From: an uncultured bacterium
Lineage (GTDB): Bacteria > Hydrogenedentota > Hydrogenedentia > Hydrogenedentales > CAITNO01
Length of the DNA: 18,760 nucleotides
Direction: 5' to 3'
NCBI GenBank assembly: GCA_937923585.1
Contig: CALDSM010000338.1
Coordinates: forward strand, 1-18,760
Both the position numbers and the translations under genes were made by a program. The notes under the pieces are model-generated. The model saw nothing but the letters and a program-made list of their open reading frames with translations. It was not told the origin of the DNA and made no database searches. This document shows, in pieces, positions 6,189 to 15,600 of the stretch (position 1 is its first letter; the number at the start of each line of letters is the position of its first letter).

Positions 6189-9029
6189 ATGAAACCCTTT
6201 GGGCGATGGCTGGCGATGATTTTGGGCGTGTCCTGTGCGTGCGGGGCATGGGCGCAAACCCAAGCCGAACCGGTGGTGCTGGAGAATGAAACCGTCCGCT
6301 GGGAAATCGGCGCCGACGGTCTGAGCAGGCATTTCACCGACAAAGCCTCGGGACAGGACTTTCTCAAGGCCGACCCGCCGTGCGCGGCGGCCGCGGTGAA
6401 GAAAGGAACGGCCAGTTTTCCCTGCACGGCCGCGCGCATGAACGGAGACACACTTACGCTTGTTTTCGACGGCGCACCGGCCGAGGCCAGCCTGCGGGTG
6501 AAACTGGACAAGCGGTTCATGGCGCTGGAGGTGTCGGCGTTCTCGGGAAAGGACGTGGATGAACTGACGTTCTTTGATGTGCCGCTCACGTTGAAGGGCA
6601 GCCTGGACGAGCCCTTTGCGGCCTGCGCACTGGCGTTCAACCTCCAGACCAACGTGCCGGAGATTCCCGGGCCCAGTTCGGTGCTGCACGCGATGTGCAT
6701 CCCGCGCTTCGGCATCCAGGGGGCAAAGGCCGCCATCGTGGCATGCCCGACGCCGGCGCTCCGCGACGTGATGAAGGAGGCGGTGGCCACGGCGGAGGAA
6801 CTGCCCAAGACCAACATCGGCGGCCCCTGGGCGCTCGACGGGGAGATCAACCGCGGCTCCTACCTGTTTGATTTCGGCGCGCTGAATGAGGACACCGTGG
6901 ACTCCTGGATCGAGACAGTAAAGGCGCTGGGCCTCAACCAGGTGGACTTCCACACGGGCACCTCGCTGCGTTTTGGTGACTGCAATCCCAACCCGAAAAT
7001 CTTCCCGAACGGTCGTGCAAGCGTGAAGGCAGTCCTCGACAAGCTCCACGCGGCGGGCATCTCGGCGGGACTGCACACCTACGCCTTCTTTATCGCCAAG
7101 GACACGCCCTATGTGACGCCGGTCCCTGATCCGCGCCTGGGCAAGGACCGCATCCTGACGCTCGCAGATGCAATTCCGGCCGATGCGGCCACGGTGACCG
7201 TGGACGAGTCCACCGCCGACATGCACACCACCACCGGCTTTTTCGTGCACAACAGCGTGACCGTCCAGATTGACAGCGAATTGATCACGTACAAGGGCGT
7301 CAACAAGGAAGCCCCCTTCGGGTTCACCGAATGCACCCGCGGCGCTTACGGGACAAAGGCCGCGGCGCACGAAAAGGGTGCCAAGGTCGCCCATCTTAAA
7401 GAATGCTTCGGCCTGTTCACGCCGGACGCCGACTCAACGCTGCTGTCCGAGGTGGCGTTCAACACGGCGGACACGTTCAACCAGTGCGGCTTTGACATGA
7501 TCTACCTGGACGCGCTCGACGGCGAGGCGATTCTCGGCGGCGCGGACCTGGCCTGGCACTACGGGTCCAAGTTTGTGTTTGAAATCGCGAAACGTCTGGA
7601 AAGGCCGGCACTGTTTGAGATGAGCACCTTCCACCACCACCTGTGGTACGTTCGCGCGCGCATGGGCGCCTGGGATCATCCCGGCCGTGCGCACAAACGC
7701 TTCGTGGATGTGCATGCGGCGGCCAACGCCGCCGGGGCAAACATGTTCCTGCCGATGAATCTGGGCTGGTGGGCCGTGCAAACCTGGAAGGAAGGCAGCG
7801 CGGCGCTGTGGAACGAGCCGACCTACCCGGACGACATCGAGTACCTGATGACGAAATGCCTGGCCAACAACTTCAGCATTTCACTGATGGGGGTTGACCC
7901 GGGCACACTCAAGAGCGTGCCCGCCTACGAGCGGCTCGCCCCGATCTTTCGCCGATATGAAGACCTGCGCCATGCCAAGACCGTGCCCGCGTCCATCCTG
8001 AAGCAACTGGCCGCACCGGGCAAGGACTTCACGATGGAAACGGGTGCGGACGGTGCAGCAAGTTTCCGGCCCGTGGAATACGCGAAGCACAAGGTGCAGG
8101 TTGCAGCCGGCGGGAATGACGCGTGGACGGTGAAGAACGGCTTCGCCGCGCAGCCCGCGCAGCTCCGCATCGAGGCGCTGTACTCCGCCGCGCCGTATGA
8201 CGCGCCGGAGGGCGTCGTGATCGAGGATTTCAGCAAGCCGGAAGCCTACACGGAGCACCAGGCCGCAGGCGGCGTGCAGGTGAATCTGGCTTCGGCCACG
8301 GACGTGGTCAAGACCGGCACGGCCAGCGGACTGCTCACCGGCAAGAGCGACCTGCCGGCACCGGACGGTGCCTACGGCAGCGCCGGAAAGAACTTCACCC
8401 CGCCGTTAAGCATCGCCGAAAAGGAGGCGCTGGGCCTGTGGGTACACGGCGACGGAAGGGGCGAAACGCTGAATGTGCAGTTGATGAGCCCGCGCCACAC
8501 GACCTCGCTGGGCTACGGCGATCACCACATCACCGTGGACTTCACCGGCTGGCGCTACTTCGAACTGCTCGAAATCGAAAGCACGAGCATTGCGGACCAC
8601 AACTGGCCCTACCGAAACGCCGCCTATGCAGTTTACCGCGAGGGGGTGGACTACGGCCAGATTGCGCAGCTGAATTTCTGGTACAACAACCTGCCGCAGG
8701 GGCAGGAGGCTGCCTGCCATCTGAGCCCGATCAAGGCGCTGCCGCTGGTGAAAGCGAAGCTGATCAATCCCAAACTGGCCATCGGCGGCAGGACGCTGGT
8801 GTTTCCGGTGGGCATGGAAGTTGGGGCCTATCTCGAATACCGCGGCATGGAGGACTGCAAACTGTACGGACCCAACGGCCAGTTGATCGGCAACGTGACG
8901 CCGCAGGGCGAAGCACCGGCCCTGGAACCGGGCGACAACGCGGTGAAGTTTGAATGCGACGCCGCGCCGGACATCAACAGCCGCGCCCTGGTGACCATCA
9001 TCAGCCGCGGCGATCCGATAACCGAGTAA
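6189..9029 (+). CDS. Large secreted putative glycoside hydrolase with embedded beta domain
   Basis: A 946-residue exported protein. ATG 6189 has GGGAG 7 nt upstream and opens a signal peptide (KPFGRWL, hydrophobic core, AWAQ about residue 23). Residues of about 25-185 look like an N-terminal beta-sandwich. Residues 215-610 look like a (beta/alpha)8 barrel: QVDFHTGTSLRFGD (about 251), SAGLHTYAFF (about 292), FDMIYLDALDGE (435-446, with D441, D444 and E446 as candidate catalytic acids) and a later FLPMNLGWW strand. An inserted beta module (about 318-403) has the pattern ITYKG...CTRGAYGTKAAAH seen in phage structural proteins. Residues of about 676-840 resemble a carbohydrate-binding jelly roll, followed by a last beta domain. 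This architecture suggests a polysaccharide-degrading enzyme, but I cannot assign a GH family or substrate. The M19-type gene follows after 19 bp, indicating an operon. Confidence 0.72.
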   Translation: MKPFGRWLAMILGVSCACGAWAQTQAEPVVLENETVRWEIGADGLSRHFTDKASGQDFLKADPPCAAAAVKKGTASFPCTAARMNGDTLTLVFDGAPAEASLRVKLDKRFMALEVSAFSGKDVDELTFFDVPLTLKGSLDEPFAACALAFNLQTNVPEIPGPSSVLHAMCIPRFGIQGAKAAIVACPTPALRDVMKEAVATAEELPKTNIGGPWALDGEINRGSYLFDFGALNEDTVDSWIETVKALGLNQVDFHTGTSLRFGDCNPNPKIFPNGRASVKAVLDKLHAAGISAGLHTYAFFIAKDTPYVTPVPDPRLGKDRILTLADAIPADAATVTVDESTADMHTTTGFFVHNSVTVQIDSELITYKGVNKEAPFGFTECTRGAYGTKAAAHEKGAKVAHLKECFGLFTPDADSTLLSEVAFNTADTFNQCGFDMIYLDALDGEAILGGADLAWHYGSKFVFEIAKRLERPALFEMSTFHHHLWYVRARMGAWDHPGRAHKRFVDVHAAANAAGANMFLPMNLGWWAVQTWKEGSAALWNEPTYPDDIEYLMTKCLANNFSISLMGVDPGTLKSVPAYERLAPIFRRYEDLRHAKTVPASILKQLAAPGKDFTMETGADGAASFRPVEYAKHKVQVAAGGNDAWTVKNGFAAQPAQLRIEALYSAAPYDAPEGVVIEDFSKPEAYTEHQAAGGVQVNLASATDVVKTGTASGLLTGKSDLPAPDGAYGSAGKNFTPPLSIAEKEALGLWVHGDGRGETLNVQLMSPRHTTSLGYGDHHITVDFTGWRYFELLEIESTSIADHNWPYRNAAYAVYREGVDYGQIAQLNFWYNNLPQGQEAACHLSPIKALPLVKAKLINPKLAIGGRTLVFPVGMEVGAYLEYRGMEDCKLYGPNGQLIGNVTPQGEAPALEPGDNAVKFECDAAPDINSRALVTIISRGDPITE

Positions 9030-9048
9030 TCGGGGAGAACCGAGAAAG

Positions 9049-10314
9049 ATGCATGGCGGAGGACCGACGCCGCCCGCGACACGCCGGGGCTTTCTCAAGG
9101 CAACGGCGCTCGCAGCCATGTCCGCAGCCGCGGGCGTCACGGAGACGCCGGGGAATTCACCGGCCACCGCCGTCGCGGAGCGTCCGATGGCGGACGCGCG
9201 GTTCGGCGTGGTCGATCTGCACACCCACGCCACGCTGAAACCATACCTGTTTGGCGCGAAGTTCTGGAGGGCCCACGGGGCGCCTGCCGGCTTCTTTCCC
9301 TTAAAGATGTGCGTGGACCTTGATGCGCTGATGGACGGGGGCGTCAAGACCTTTGTCTGCGCCACCTACGTTGTGGAGCGCCAAATGTTCACCGATGTCT
9401 GGCCGCTGGGCCTGTTGGCGTCGGTCTCCCCCACCGCCGCCCACCTTGCCACCGCCCCGATGGACGCGCTGACCCGCGAGTATCTGGATTTCGCGGAGAA
9501 GATGATCGAAGAAGCACGCCAGCGGCGCGGCGATATCATCGAGGTCGCACACTCCCGTGCCGACATGCGGCGCATCAATGCCGCGGGCAAAATCTGCATG
9601 CTCCACGCCGTCGAGGGCGCACACCATCTGAACGGTGATATCGGCATGGTGGATGAACTGTTCAAACGCGGCGTCTGTTGCATGGTCGTTCCCCACCTCT
9701 ACCCGAACAAGGCCGGGGGCTGCGCGGACATCATGGGCATGGACATGCGCACGCGGTTTGCGCCGGGCTGCTTCAACGCCAAATTTCAGGACGCGGCCGG
9801 ACTTTCGGACTGGGGGCACCAGCTTGTCGAGAAGCTGCTGGACGTGGGCATCATCATTGACCCCACGCACGGCACGCGCGAATACCGAAAACGGGTTATC
9901 GAAATCGCGCGCAACCATCCCAAGAGGCGGCCGGTCATCATGTCGCATGTCTGCGCCCCGGCCGCCTCGCGGGCCGGACACGACCCGCTGCCGGAAGACG
10001 TCCGCGAGATTGCCGACACAGGCGGAGTCGTCGGCCTCATGATGTTCTTCCGCCCGGAACTTGCCGGACGGGACAACGCCGGTGTCGAGAGCGCACTGGA
10101 TGCCGTTGACTTTCTTGTGCAGCACGGCGGCGAGGACGTGGTGGCGATGGGCTCGGACTTGGACGGTTTCACCACCGTGCCAAAAGATCTGCGTTCGCCC
10201 CGCGGTTACCGGACACTGCGCGAGGCCATGCTGAGAAAGTACACGGGCGATCAGGTCGAGAAGTTCCTGCACGGCAACGCCGAACGCGTGCTTCGAGAGG
10301 GCTGGGGGAAATAG
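9049..10314 (+). CDS. Tat-exported membrane dipeptidase-like (peptidase M19) enzyme
   Basis: A 421-residue protein. The N-terminus has a twin-arginine motif (TRRGFLKA, residues 11-18), then a hydrophobic Ala-rich stretch, indicating folded export. Metal-site motifs of the M19 renal dipeptidase family follow: DLHTH (56-60, replacing the commoner H-x-D), HAVEGAHH (186-193, with E189 as the bridging Glu), PH (215-216), DPTH (271-274), MSH (298-300) and GSDLDG (368-373), the most diagnostic. The family hydrolyses dipeptides or related amides using two zinc ions. GGGGAG lies about 10 nt before ATG 9049, and only 19 bp separate it from the upstream hydrolase gene, so the two are probably cotranscribed. 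Its periplasmic location would suit scavenging of peptides or cell-wall fragments. The VirJ-like gene is 98 bp downstream with its own -10-like sequence. Exact substrate unknown. Confidence 0.88.
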   Translation: MHGGGPTPPATRRGFLKATALAAMSAAAGVTETPGNSPATAVAERPMADARFGVVDLHTHATLKPYLFGAKFWRAHGAPAGFFPLKMCVDLDALMDGGVKTFVCATYVVERQMFTDVWPLGLLASVSPTAAHLATAPMDALTREYLDFAEKMIEEARQRRGDIIEVAHSRADMRRINAAGKICMLHAVEGAHHLNGDIGMVDELFKRGVCCMVVPHLYPNKAGGCADIMGMDMRTRFAPGCFNAKFQDAAGLSDWGHQLVEKLLDVGIIIDPTHGTREYRKRVIEIARNHPKRRPVIMSHVCAPAASRAGHDPLPEDVREIADTGGVVGLMMFFRPELAGRDNAGVESALDAVDFLVQHGGEDVVAMGSDLDGFTTVPKDLRSPRGYRTLREAMLRKYTGDQVEKFLHGNAERVLREGWGK

Positions 10315-10351
10315 GCCTGTTACCCGGCCCTGCGCCCGCGCCGGTTGGGAG

Positions 10352-10357
10352 TATAAT
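10352..10357 (+). promoter_or_regulatory. Isolated TATAAT upstream of the VirJ-like gene
   Basis: A consensus -10 hexamer stands in the 98-bp gap before the VirJ-like gene. No acceptable -35 lies 16-18 bp upstream and there is no TGn extension. It could give a leader of about 49 nt or support a regulated promoter. Chance occurrence cannot be excluded. Confidence 0.25.
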
Positions 10358-10412
10358 GGGAGGCGAACGTTGCGGGTAACCCACACGCGCCTAAGAGGAG
10401 TCTTTCGGGTCT

Positions 10413-11231
10413 ATGAACAGACGCACATGTCCGATCCTGCTGGCCGGGGTGCTGGCGGCGGCCCAGGCAGTCTTCTTTTCGGCCCCGGCTTGCCGGGCCG
10501 CCGATCCGTCCGGCCAGACGGCAGCCAAACCGGAAGTGGCGGACGTCAAGGATCTGCCGATTACCGAACTGTCGCAGGGCAAAGAATCCACGGACATGCT
10601 GGGCATACTCATCAGCGGCGACGGCGGCTGGTGGGGGTTGGACAACACGGTGTCCAAGACGCTCGCGGACCACGGCATACCGATGATCGGCATGAGTTCG
10701 CACGGCTACTTCGCAAAGCCGCGCACTCCGGACGAAACCGCGGCGGACATGTACCGCGCGATTCGTTTCTACATGAAGAAGTGGAACAGGCAGCGCATCG
10801 TGCTGTCCGGCTATTCGTTGGGCGCGGAGATCATTCCGTTCGTCGCCACCCGCGTTCCGGAGGACCTGAAAGACAGGGTGGCCATGGTCATCATGATCGG
10901 ACCGTCCGTTGACACGATGTTCGAGTTTCATCTGGCGGACTGGGTGATCTCACCCACAAACCGTGCCAAGTACCCTGTGCAGCCGGAAATTGAGCGGATT
11001 TCCGGGCCGAAGGTGCTGTGCGTCACCAGCACGGAAGACAAGGACTGCATCTGCGAGAAGCTCGACCCCAAGAAAGTCATGGTGCTCAAGCGCGAGGGCA
11101 ACCACCATTTCAACGACGATTTCCAGGGACTGGCTGACGCCGTTTGGGAAAAGGTGAGGGAAGCCACCGCGCCGGTTCCACCCACCACCCCCGCGGTTCC
11201 GACACCCGGCGCAGCCACCGTCAATCGCTGA
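10413..11231 (+). CDS. VirJ/AcvB-family periplasmic alpha/beta hydrolase
   Basis: A 272-residue protein with a signal peptide (NRRTCPILL to about CRAA, residue 30). It matches the VirJ/AcvB domain well: SGDGGWWGLD (68-77) with the diagnostic GDGGW, an RTPDETAADM segment (104-113), the nucleophile elbow GYSLGAE (133-139, Ser135), TEDKDCICEKL (207-217) with the acidic residue, and GNHHF (229-233) with the catalytic His. Agrobacterium AcvB is reported to hydrolyse lysyl-phosphatidylglycerol in the periplasm; VirJ is its Ti-plasmid relative. No MprF/LpiA-type synthase is present here, so the substrate is inferred from family only. A Pro/Thr/Ala-rich tail (about 251-272) follows the domain. AGAGGAG lies 12 nt before the ATG, a slightly long spacing. 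It converges on the TerC gene with 31 bp between them, and no terminator is visible there. Confidence 0.85.
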   Translation: MNRRTCPILLAGVLAAAQAVFFSAPACRAADPSGQTAAKPEVADVKDLPITELSQGKESTDMLGILISGDGGWWGLDNTVSKTLADHGIPMIGMSSHGYFAKPRTPDETAADMYRAIRFYMKKWNRQRIVLSGYSLGAEIIPFVATRVPEDLKDRVAMVIMIGPSVDTMFEFHLADWVISPTNRAKYPVQPEIERISGPKVLCVTSTEDKDCICEKLDPKKVMVLKREGNHHFNDDFQGLADAVWEKVREATAPVPPTTPAVPTPGAATVNR

Positions 11232-11262
11232 CAGAACGGGCCGTTGCGCGCGGCGGACCGGG

Positions 11263-12513
11263 CTACTGCTTCCCGTCCTCCTTTTCGCTGCCGTCCATGA
11301 CGGCGGAATAGAGGTTTTGCGCCTCTGTCTTCATGCGCTTTAGTATGCGCCGGGCCCAGACAAACTCGGTGGCGAGGATGGCCAGTCCCGCGGGAATGAC
11401 GACAAAGGCCGGGCCGGGCAGGAACAGCAGCGCCAGCCCCACGACCAGCACACTGGAGCCGATGAAGAGCACGGCGATGCGTTTAGCCTGACGGAACGTC
11501 ATGACTGCCATGTCCTCGGCGGCCTGCGTGATGTCCTCAACCTGCTTCTTCATCACGGGATTGCGGCGCAGCTCGATGAGCGACGCAACCACGCCCACGG
11601 AGAGAATGCCCAGCACCACGAGCAGTGAAACCGACGTGGGAATGGCATACCAGTGCTCGATGATCAGCTTGACCCCGACGAAGGCAAGCAGCACGACCAG
11701 GCTCGGCTTGAGATAGCGGAACTGGTCAATCAGTCCGGCCAGCGCGAAGTAAAGCGAGCGCAGGCCGAGGATGGCGAAGATGTTGGAGGTGAACACGAGG
11801 AAAGGGTCGCGGGTGACGGCAATCACGGCGGGAATGGAGTCCACGGCAAAAATGACGTCGGAGCTTTCCACTACCAGCAGCACGATGAACAGCAGGGTGA
11901 CGTAACGTTTCCCGTCGCGTTTGATGATGAACCGGGTGCCGTGCAGCTCGGTGGTCACGTTGAACAGGCGCCGCGCCAGCCGCACCAGCAGGTTCCTCTC
12001 GGGGTCCGGCTTTTCGTCGCCGGCAAAGGCGATCTTCACCGCCGTGTAGATGAGCAGCGCTCCAAAGACATACAGGATCCACTCGAATCGGGAGATCAGC
12101 GCCGTGCCGGCGGCGATCATCGCGCCGCGCATGATGAGCGCGCCCAGAATGCCCCAGAACAGCACCCGGTGCTGATAGCGGGTCGGGATGCCGAAATGCG
12201 CAAAAACGAGCGCGATGACAACCATGTTGTCCACGCTCAGCGATTCCTCGATGAGGTAGCCGGTGATGTACTGCAGCGCCGCCTGGCGTCCGGTCAGCCC
12301 CAGCCCGGAGGCGGAAGCAACCCCCAGCCAGTCGTACTTGTACATGTAATAGACAATGGCGCTGAACACGAGCGACAGGCTCACCCAGAACGAGGTCCAT
12401 GCCAGCGCCTCCACCGTGCCGATGGTGTGCGCCTTCCGGTTGAACACGCCAAGGTCAAGGGCAAGCATGACGAAAACAAACAGCAGGAAACCTGCATAGA
12501 GCCAGAAGACCAT
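11263..12513 (-). CDS. TerC-family membrane protein with C-terminal PGPGW-like domain
   Basis: A 416-residue polytopic protein. Residues 1-310 are a TerC/Alx-type transporter domain with about nine hydrophobic segments and the conserved acidic motifs IEESLSVDN (88-96), VESSDVIFAVDS (215-226) and TSNIFAILGLRSLYF (242-256). Relatives are linked to tellurite resistance and to export of manganese or other metal ions. Residues of about 345-395 add two more hydrophobic segments with LFLPGPAFVVIPAG (363-376), which looks like the small PGPGW transmembrane domain usually found as a separate protein. A charged tail ends the chain. ATG 12513 has AAAGG about 11 nt upstream. The gene lies 113 bp downstream of the acylase gene on the same strand. 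No yybP-ykoY manganese riboswitch could be recognised in that gap. Substrate unknown. Confidence 0.9.
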   Translation of the reverse strand: MVFWLYAGFLLFVFVMLALDLGVFNRKAHTIGTVEALAWTSFWVSLSLVFSAIVYYMYKYDWLGVASASGLGLTGRQAALQYITGYLIEESLSVDNMVVIALVFAHFGIPTRYQHRVLFWGILGALIMRGAMIAAGTALISRFEWILYVFGALLIYTAVKIAFAGDEKPDPERNLLVRLARRLFNVTTELHGTRFIIKRDGKRYVTLLFIVLLVVESSDVIFAVDSIPAVIAVTRDPFLVFTSNIFAILGLRSLYFALAGLIDQFRYLKPSLVVLLAFVGVKLIIEHWYAIPTSVSLLVVLGILSVGVVASLIELRRNPVMKKQVEDITQAAEDMAVMTFRQAKRIAVLFIGSSVLVVGLALLFLPGPAFVVIPAGLAILATEFVWARRILKRMKTEAQNLYSAVMDGSEKEDGKQ

Positions 12514-12626
12514 GGGAATAAATGCCTTTCTTGGTCGGACAGCAACGGAACACCCGGACGGAAAGCGGTTATTTCGGCGGGCTGCACTCCGTTTGGCCCC
12601 ACAAGCTGCAATCTTGCGTGCCTATT

Positions 12627-15600
12627 CTACGGATTCACCCGTTCGATGCGAAACGTGCCGCGTTTGCCTGCGGCGGTGTCTCCGCTTTCCGGTTTGGCAC
12701 CCTTGAAACTGGGACCGAAGTTGAATGCGGGATCTTGGGGAATGACAGACGGCAGTTCGGGCCTTGTGCCCGGCTTCTGCTCCGGTTTTGGCTCCGGCGG
12801 GGGCGTGTCGGGAGGCGGTGCGGCCCGTTCTTCGTCCTTTGCGGGCAGTGCCTGCATGCCTTCCCCGGGCTGGGGTGCCGCCTTCTTCCCGGCGATGGCC
12901 GGTTCCTGCTCATCCCGAGGGTCGGCGGTCTCGGCGGGTTCCGGCTTGCCGCCGGTCCCCTCCGGCAGTTGGGGCTTGTCGAGCCGGTCAATCTTGAACT
13001 TTCTGCCGGGCACTCCGCCGTCGGGCGTGGTCGGGCGGCCGTTTTCGTCGGGCATGCCCGGCCCAAACCGGAATCCGGGAACCTCCGGCATCATGGGCAA
13101 ATTCTTCTCTTCCTTCGGCACCGGCGCGTCGTGCCGCTCAAACTTGAACACTTTTCCCGGCTCTGAAACGGCTTCAGGCTCGGGTGCCTTCTCCTTGGGC
13201 GCCTCTGCGGCATCCTTCTTTTTGGCGTCCAGCCGTTCCAGTTTGAACCGGGGCGTGCCGGTAATCGGCCGGGGCAGCGCGTGCTGCTGAAGCAGCACAT
13301 CAATGCCGATGGGGCCCGCATCGGCGGCCGCTTCGGCGCCGGACGGAACGACCGTGTCCGGTGTGGTGCTTTCGGGCGGAATGGGTTGGAGCGACGATGC
13401 GGGACCCAGCACGGCATAGGAACGGCCCACGGTGTCGTTCCGGGCATGGAAGGCGCGCGTGGCGGCGTCAAATTCCTGCGGCTGCGGCTGATACCAGCCA
13501 AGCCCGTCCTCATAGGTGAACAGGGCCAGACCGGCCAGTTTGTCGTCGGCGCAGACGGCGGCGGGCACGCACAGGCTCACGTCGAGATGCACGGCGCAGC
13601 CCTGCGGGCTGCGTTGGGGCGCCACGTACAGCGTGAACGCGGCATAACCCTCCGGCAGGTCTGCGGGCGGTTTCGTCTGGGTGGTCAGCCGGGCCTGCAT
13701 GGGCCCGTCGCCATGGAAGGTCACCGCCCCGGTCACCCCCTGCGGCAGCAGCGTGATGACCGTGCCCAGGGCGCTGTCGGCATGGCGCATCACCGCCTCG
13801 GGCGTGTACAGCGCGTGCTTGAAGCGCCGCTGCGTCAGCAGGTCCATCTGGTCCGTGTAATGGGTCGAGCGCGTGTTGTCCGAGACACCGAAGGGCGACA
13901 GGCTGACCGCCTCGGGCATGTCGCCAAACTGCACCGCCATGGCAAATCCGGTCCCGTAGGAGGCAATCCACTTGCCGTCGTCCCAAATCTGGTCGGACAG
14001 GAGCAGGATGGGCTCACCCGTGGCCGCGCCGGGCGCGGCCTCCTCGCGCGCGCCGCGGCGCAGGCGGTGCCGCTCGCCCCACGGCACGGACAGCGTCTGG
14101 AACTCGTTGCGCAGCAGCCGCGACGCATCCTCGGCCGCGCGAAGGGCGGCCGTCTGCGCCTCGGGCGTGTTGGATGCCAGCAGGGCGTAGAGGTCGCGCT
14201 CACCCAGGGCCGGGCCGGCCTGGTTGCGCAGCATGGCCCACCACACGTGGTAGAAAGTCATGCCGGAGGATCCGACATCCGCCACAAAGTTCCAGTCCTT
14301 GAGCAGGGCAAGGCCGTTGGCGAGGTCGGGATGGGCCGCCTTGACGAAATCGGCGCGCTGGTCGGCCATGTTCAGCAGTGCGGGTACGGTGTCCATCGCC
14401 GCGGGCACGACGGTGTCGAACAGCATGGACTGGTTGTCCCGGAAGCTGCGCGTGCCCGAGCGCAGCAGTTCGCGCGCGCGGCGGGCCCGGTAACTTTCAG
14501 CGTCGCCCACCAGCCATGCGGGCCAGTTGGCCGCTGCCAGCCCCGCATTTTCGGTGACGGACCACGGCGGGTTGCCGCACGCCTGCACATAGCCCGATGC
14601 GGGGTTGATGACGGAGGGCAGCGAATCCACCGAAATGCCCTGGACCCAGGAAACCAGGTCCACGCCGACCGGCAGGGGCCGGTCCCAACGCAGCACCGTC
14701 ATGGCCTCCTCTTTGCTTGCGGCGGCCGCGGGCGGCACTTCCGGGCGCGCGCCCGTCTTGGTGTTGTACAGGTAGAAGATGTTCCCGTCCCGGTCCGCAT
14801 AGGTAATGTGGAAGCAGGGCAACTGCTGCATGCGCAGCGCGTCCTGAAATGCGCCCAAATTCGGCGCTCGGCCCATCTCCATGAGCTGGCGCAACCCGCC
14901 GAAATCCTGGTAGCCGCCAATGCGCCAGGAGTACAGCCCGGCTTTGTCTTCAAACAGCGGGCCGCGCGGACCGACATAGGACGGCACAAAACGCTGCTCC
15001 TCGCCCGCGTCGGTGCGCACGTAATAGGGTTGCGCCTGGGACATGTACTCCAGCAGCGCCACCATGTCCGGCGTGATGGGCGGCACCTCGCCCTTCTCGG
15101 GCTTCTTTGGGCCCTCCCCCTGCGGCGCGGCGGCAAAGCGTTCGTTGTACACATCCGCAAAATCGGCGGAGTTCGGCGTCAGCGCCCAGCCTAGCGCCGC
15201 ATTGTGGCCCATGACGATCACCGGCACGCCGCACAGGGCCGCGCCGGACACATCCATGTCGCCCAGCACCAGATGCGCCTCGCACCACTGAAACGCACCG
15301 TCGAAATGCTCGTGCGGGTTGATCACCAGTATGGCTTTGCCCTCCGCCGTACGCGACGGGGCCATGGCCCAGGCATTTCCGGTTTCCATGGCGGGCGGGC
15401 GGTGCCACAGGCCCGGCGCGTCAAAGGGGGCAAAACTCATCAGAAAGGCATGCCACAGGGCAAGCACATCCCGTGGCTGGGCGCCGTCCGCCCAGGCAGG
15501 CGCCGCGCCCGGATGGTCCACGAGCCACGAGTTGATGCCCAGCGCAAACCCGTCGCACAGATCGCGCGTGACCGGGTCGGCCTGTTCAAGCGCGGCCTGG

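Noticed and set aside
6087..7394. 435-codon minus-strand frame over the glycoside hydrolase gene
   Set aside because: Shadow frame; the plus strand has a signal peptide, ribosome binding site and domain structure.
12514..12626. yybP-ykoY manganese riboswitch upstream of TerC
   Set aside because: No matching conserved loops or pairing could be recognised; the gap has only a weak AAAGG and no clear promoter.
11653..13290. 545-codon plus-strand frame spanning TerC, the gap and the acylase tail
   Set aside because: It crosses two well-supported minus-strand genes and has composition typical of antisense shadows, including Ser/Gly-rich low complexity.
13281..15194. 637-codon open frame antisense to the acylase
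   Set aside because: Arg/Gly/His-rich shadow without domain signatures; the minus strand carries the acylase motifs throughout.
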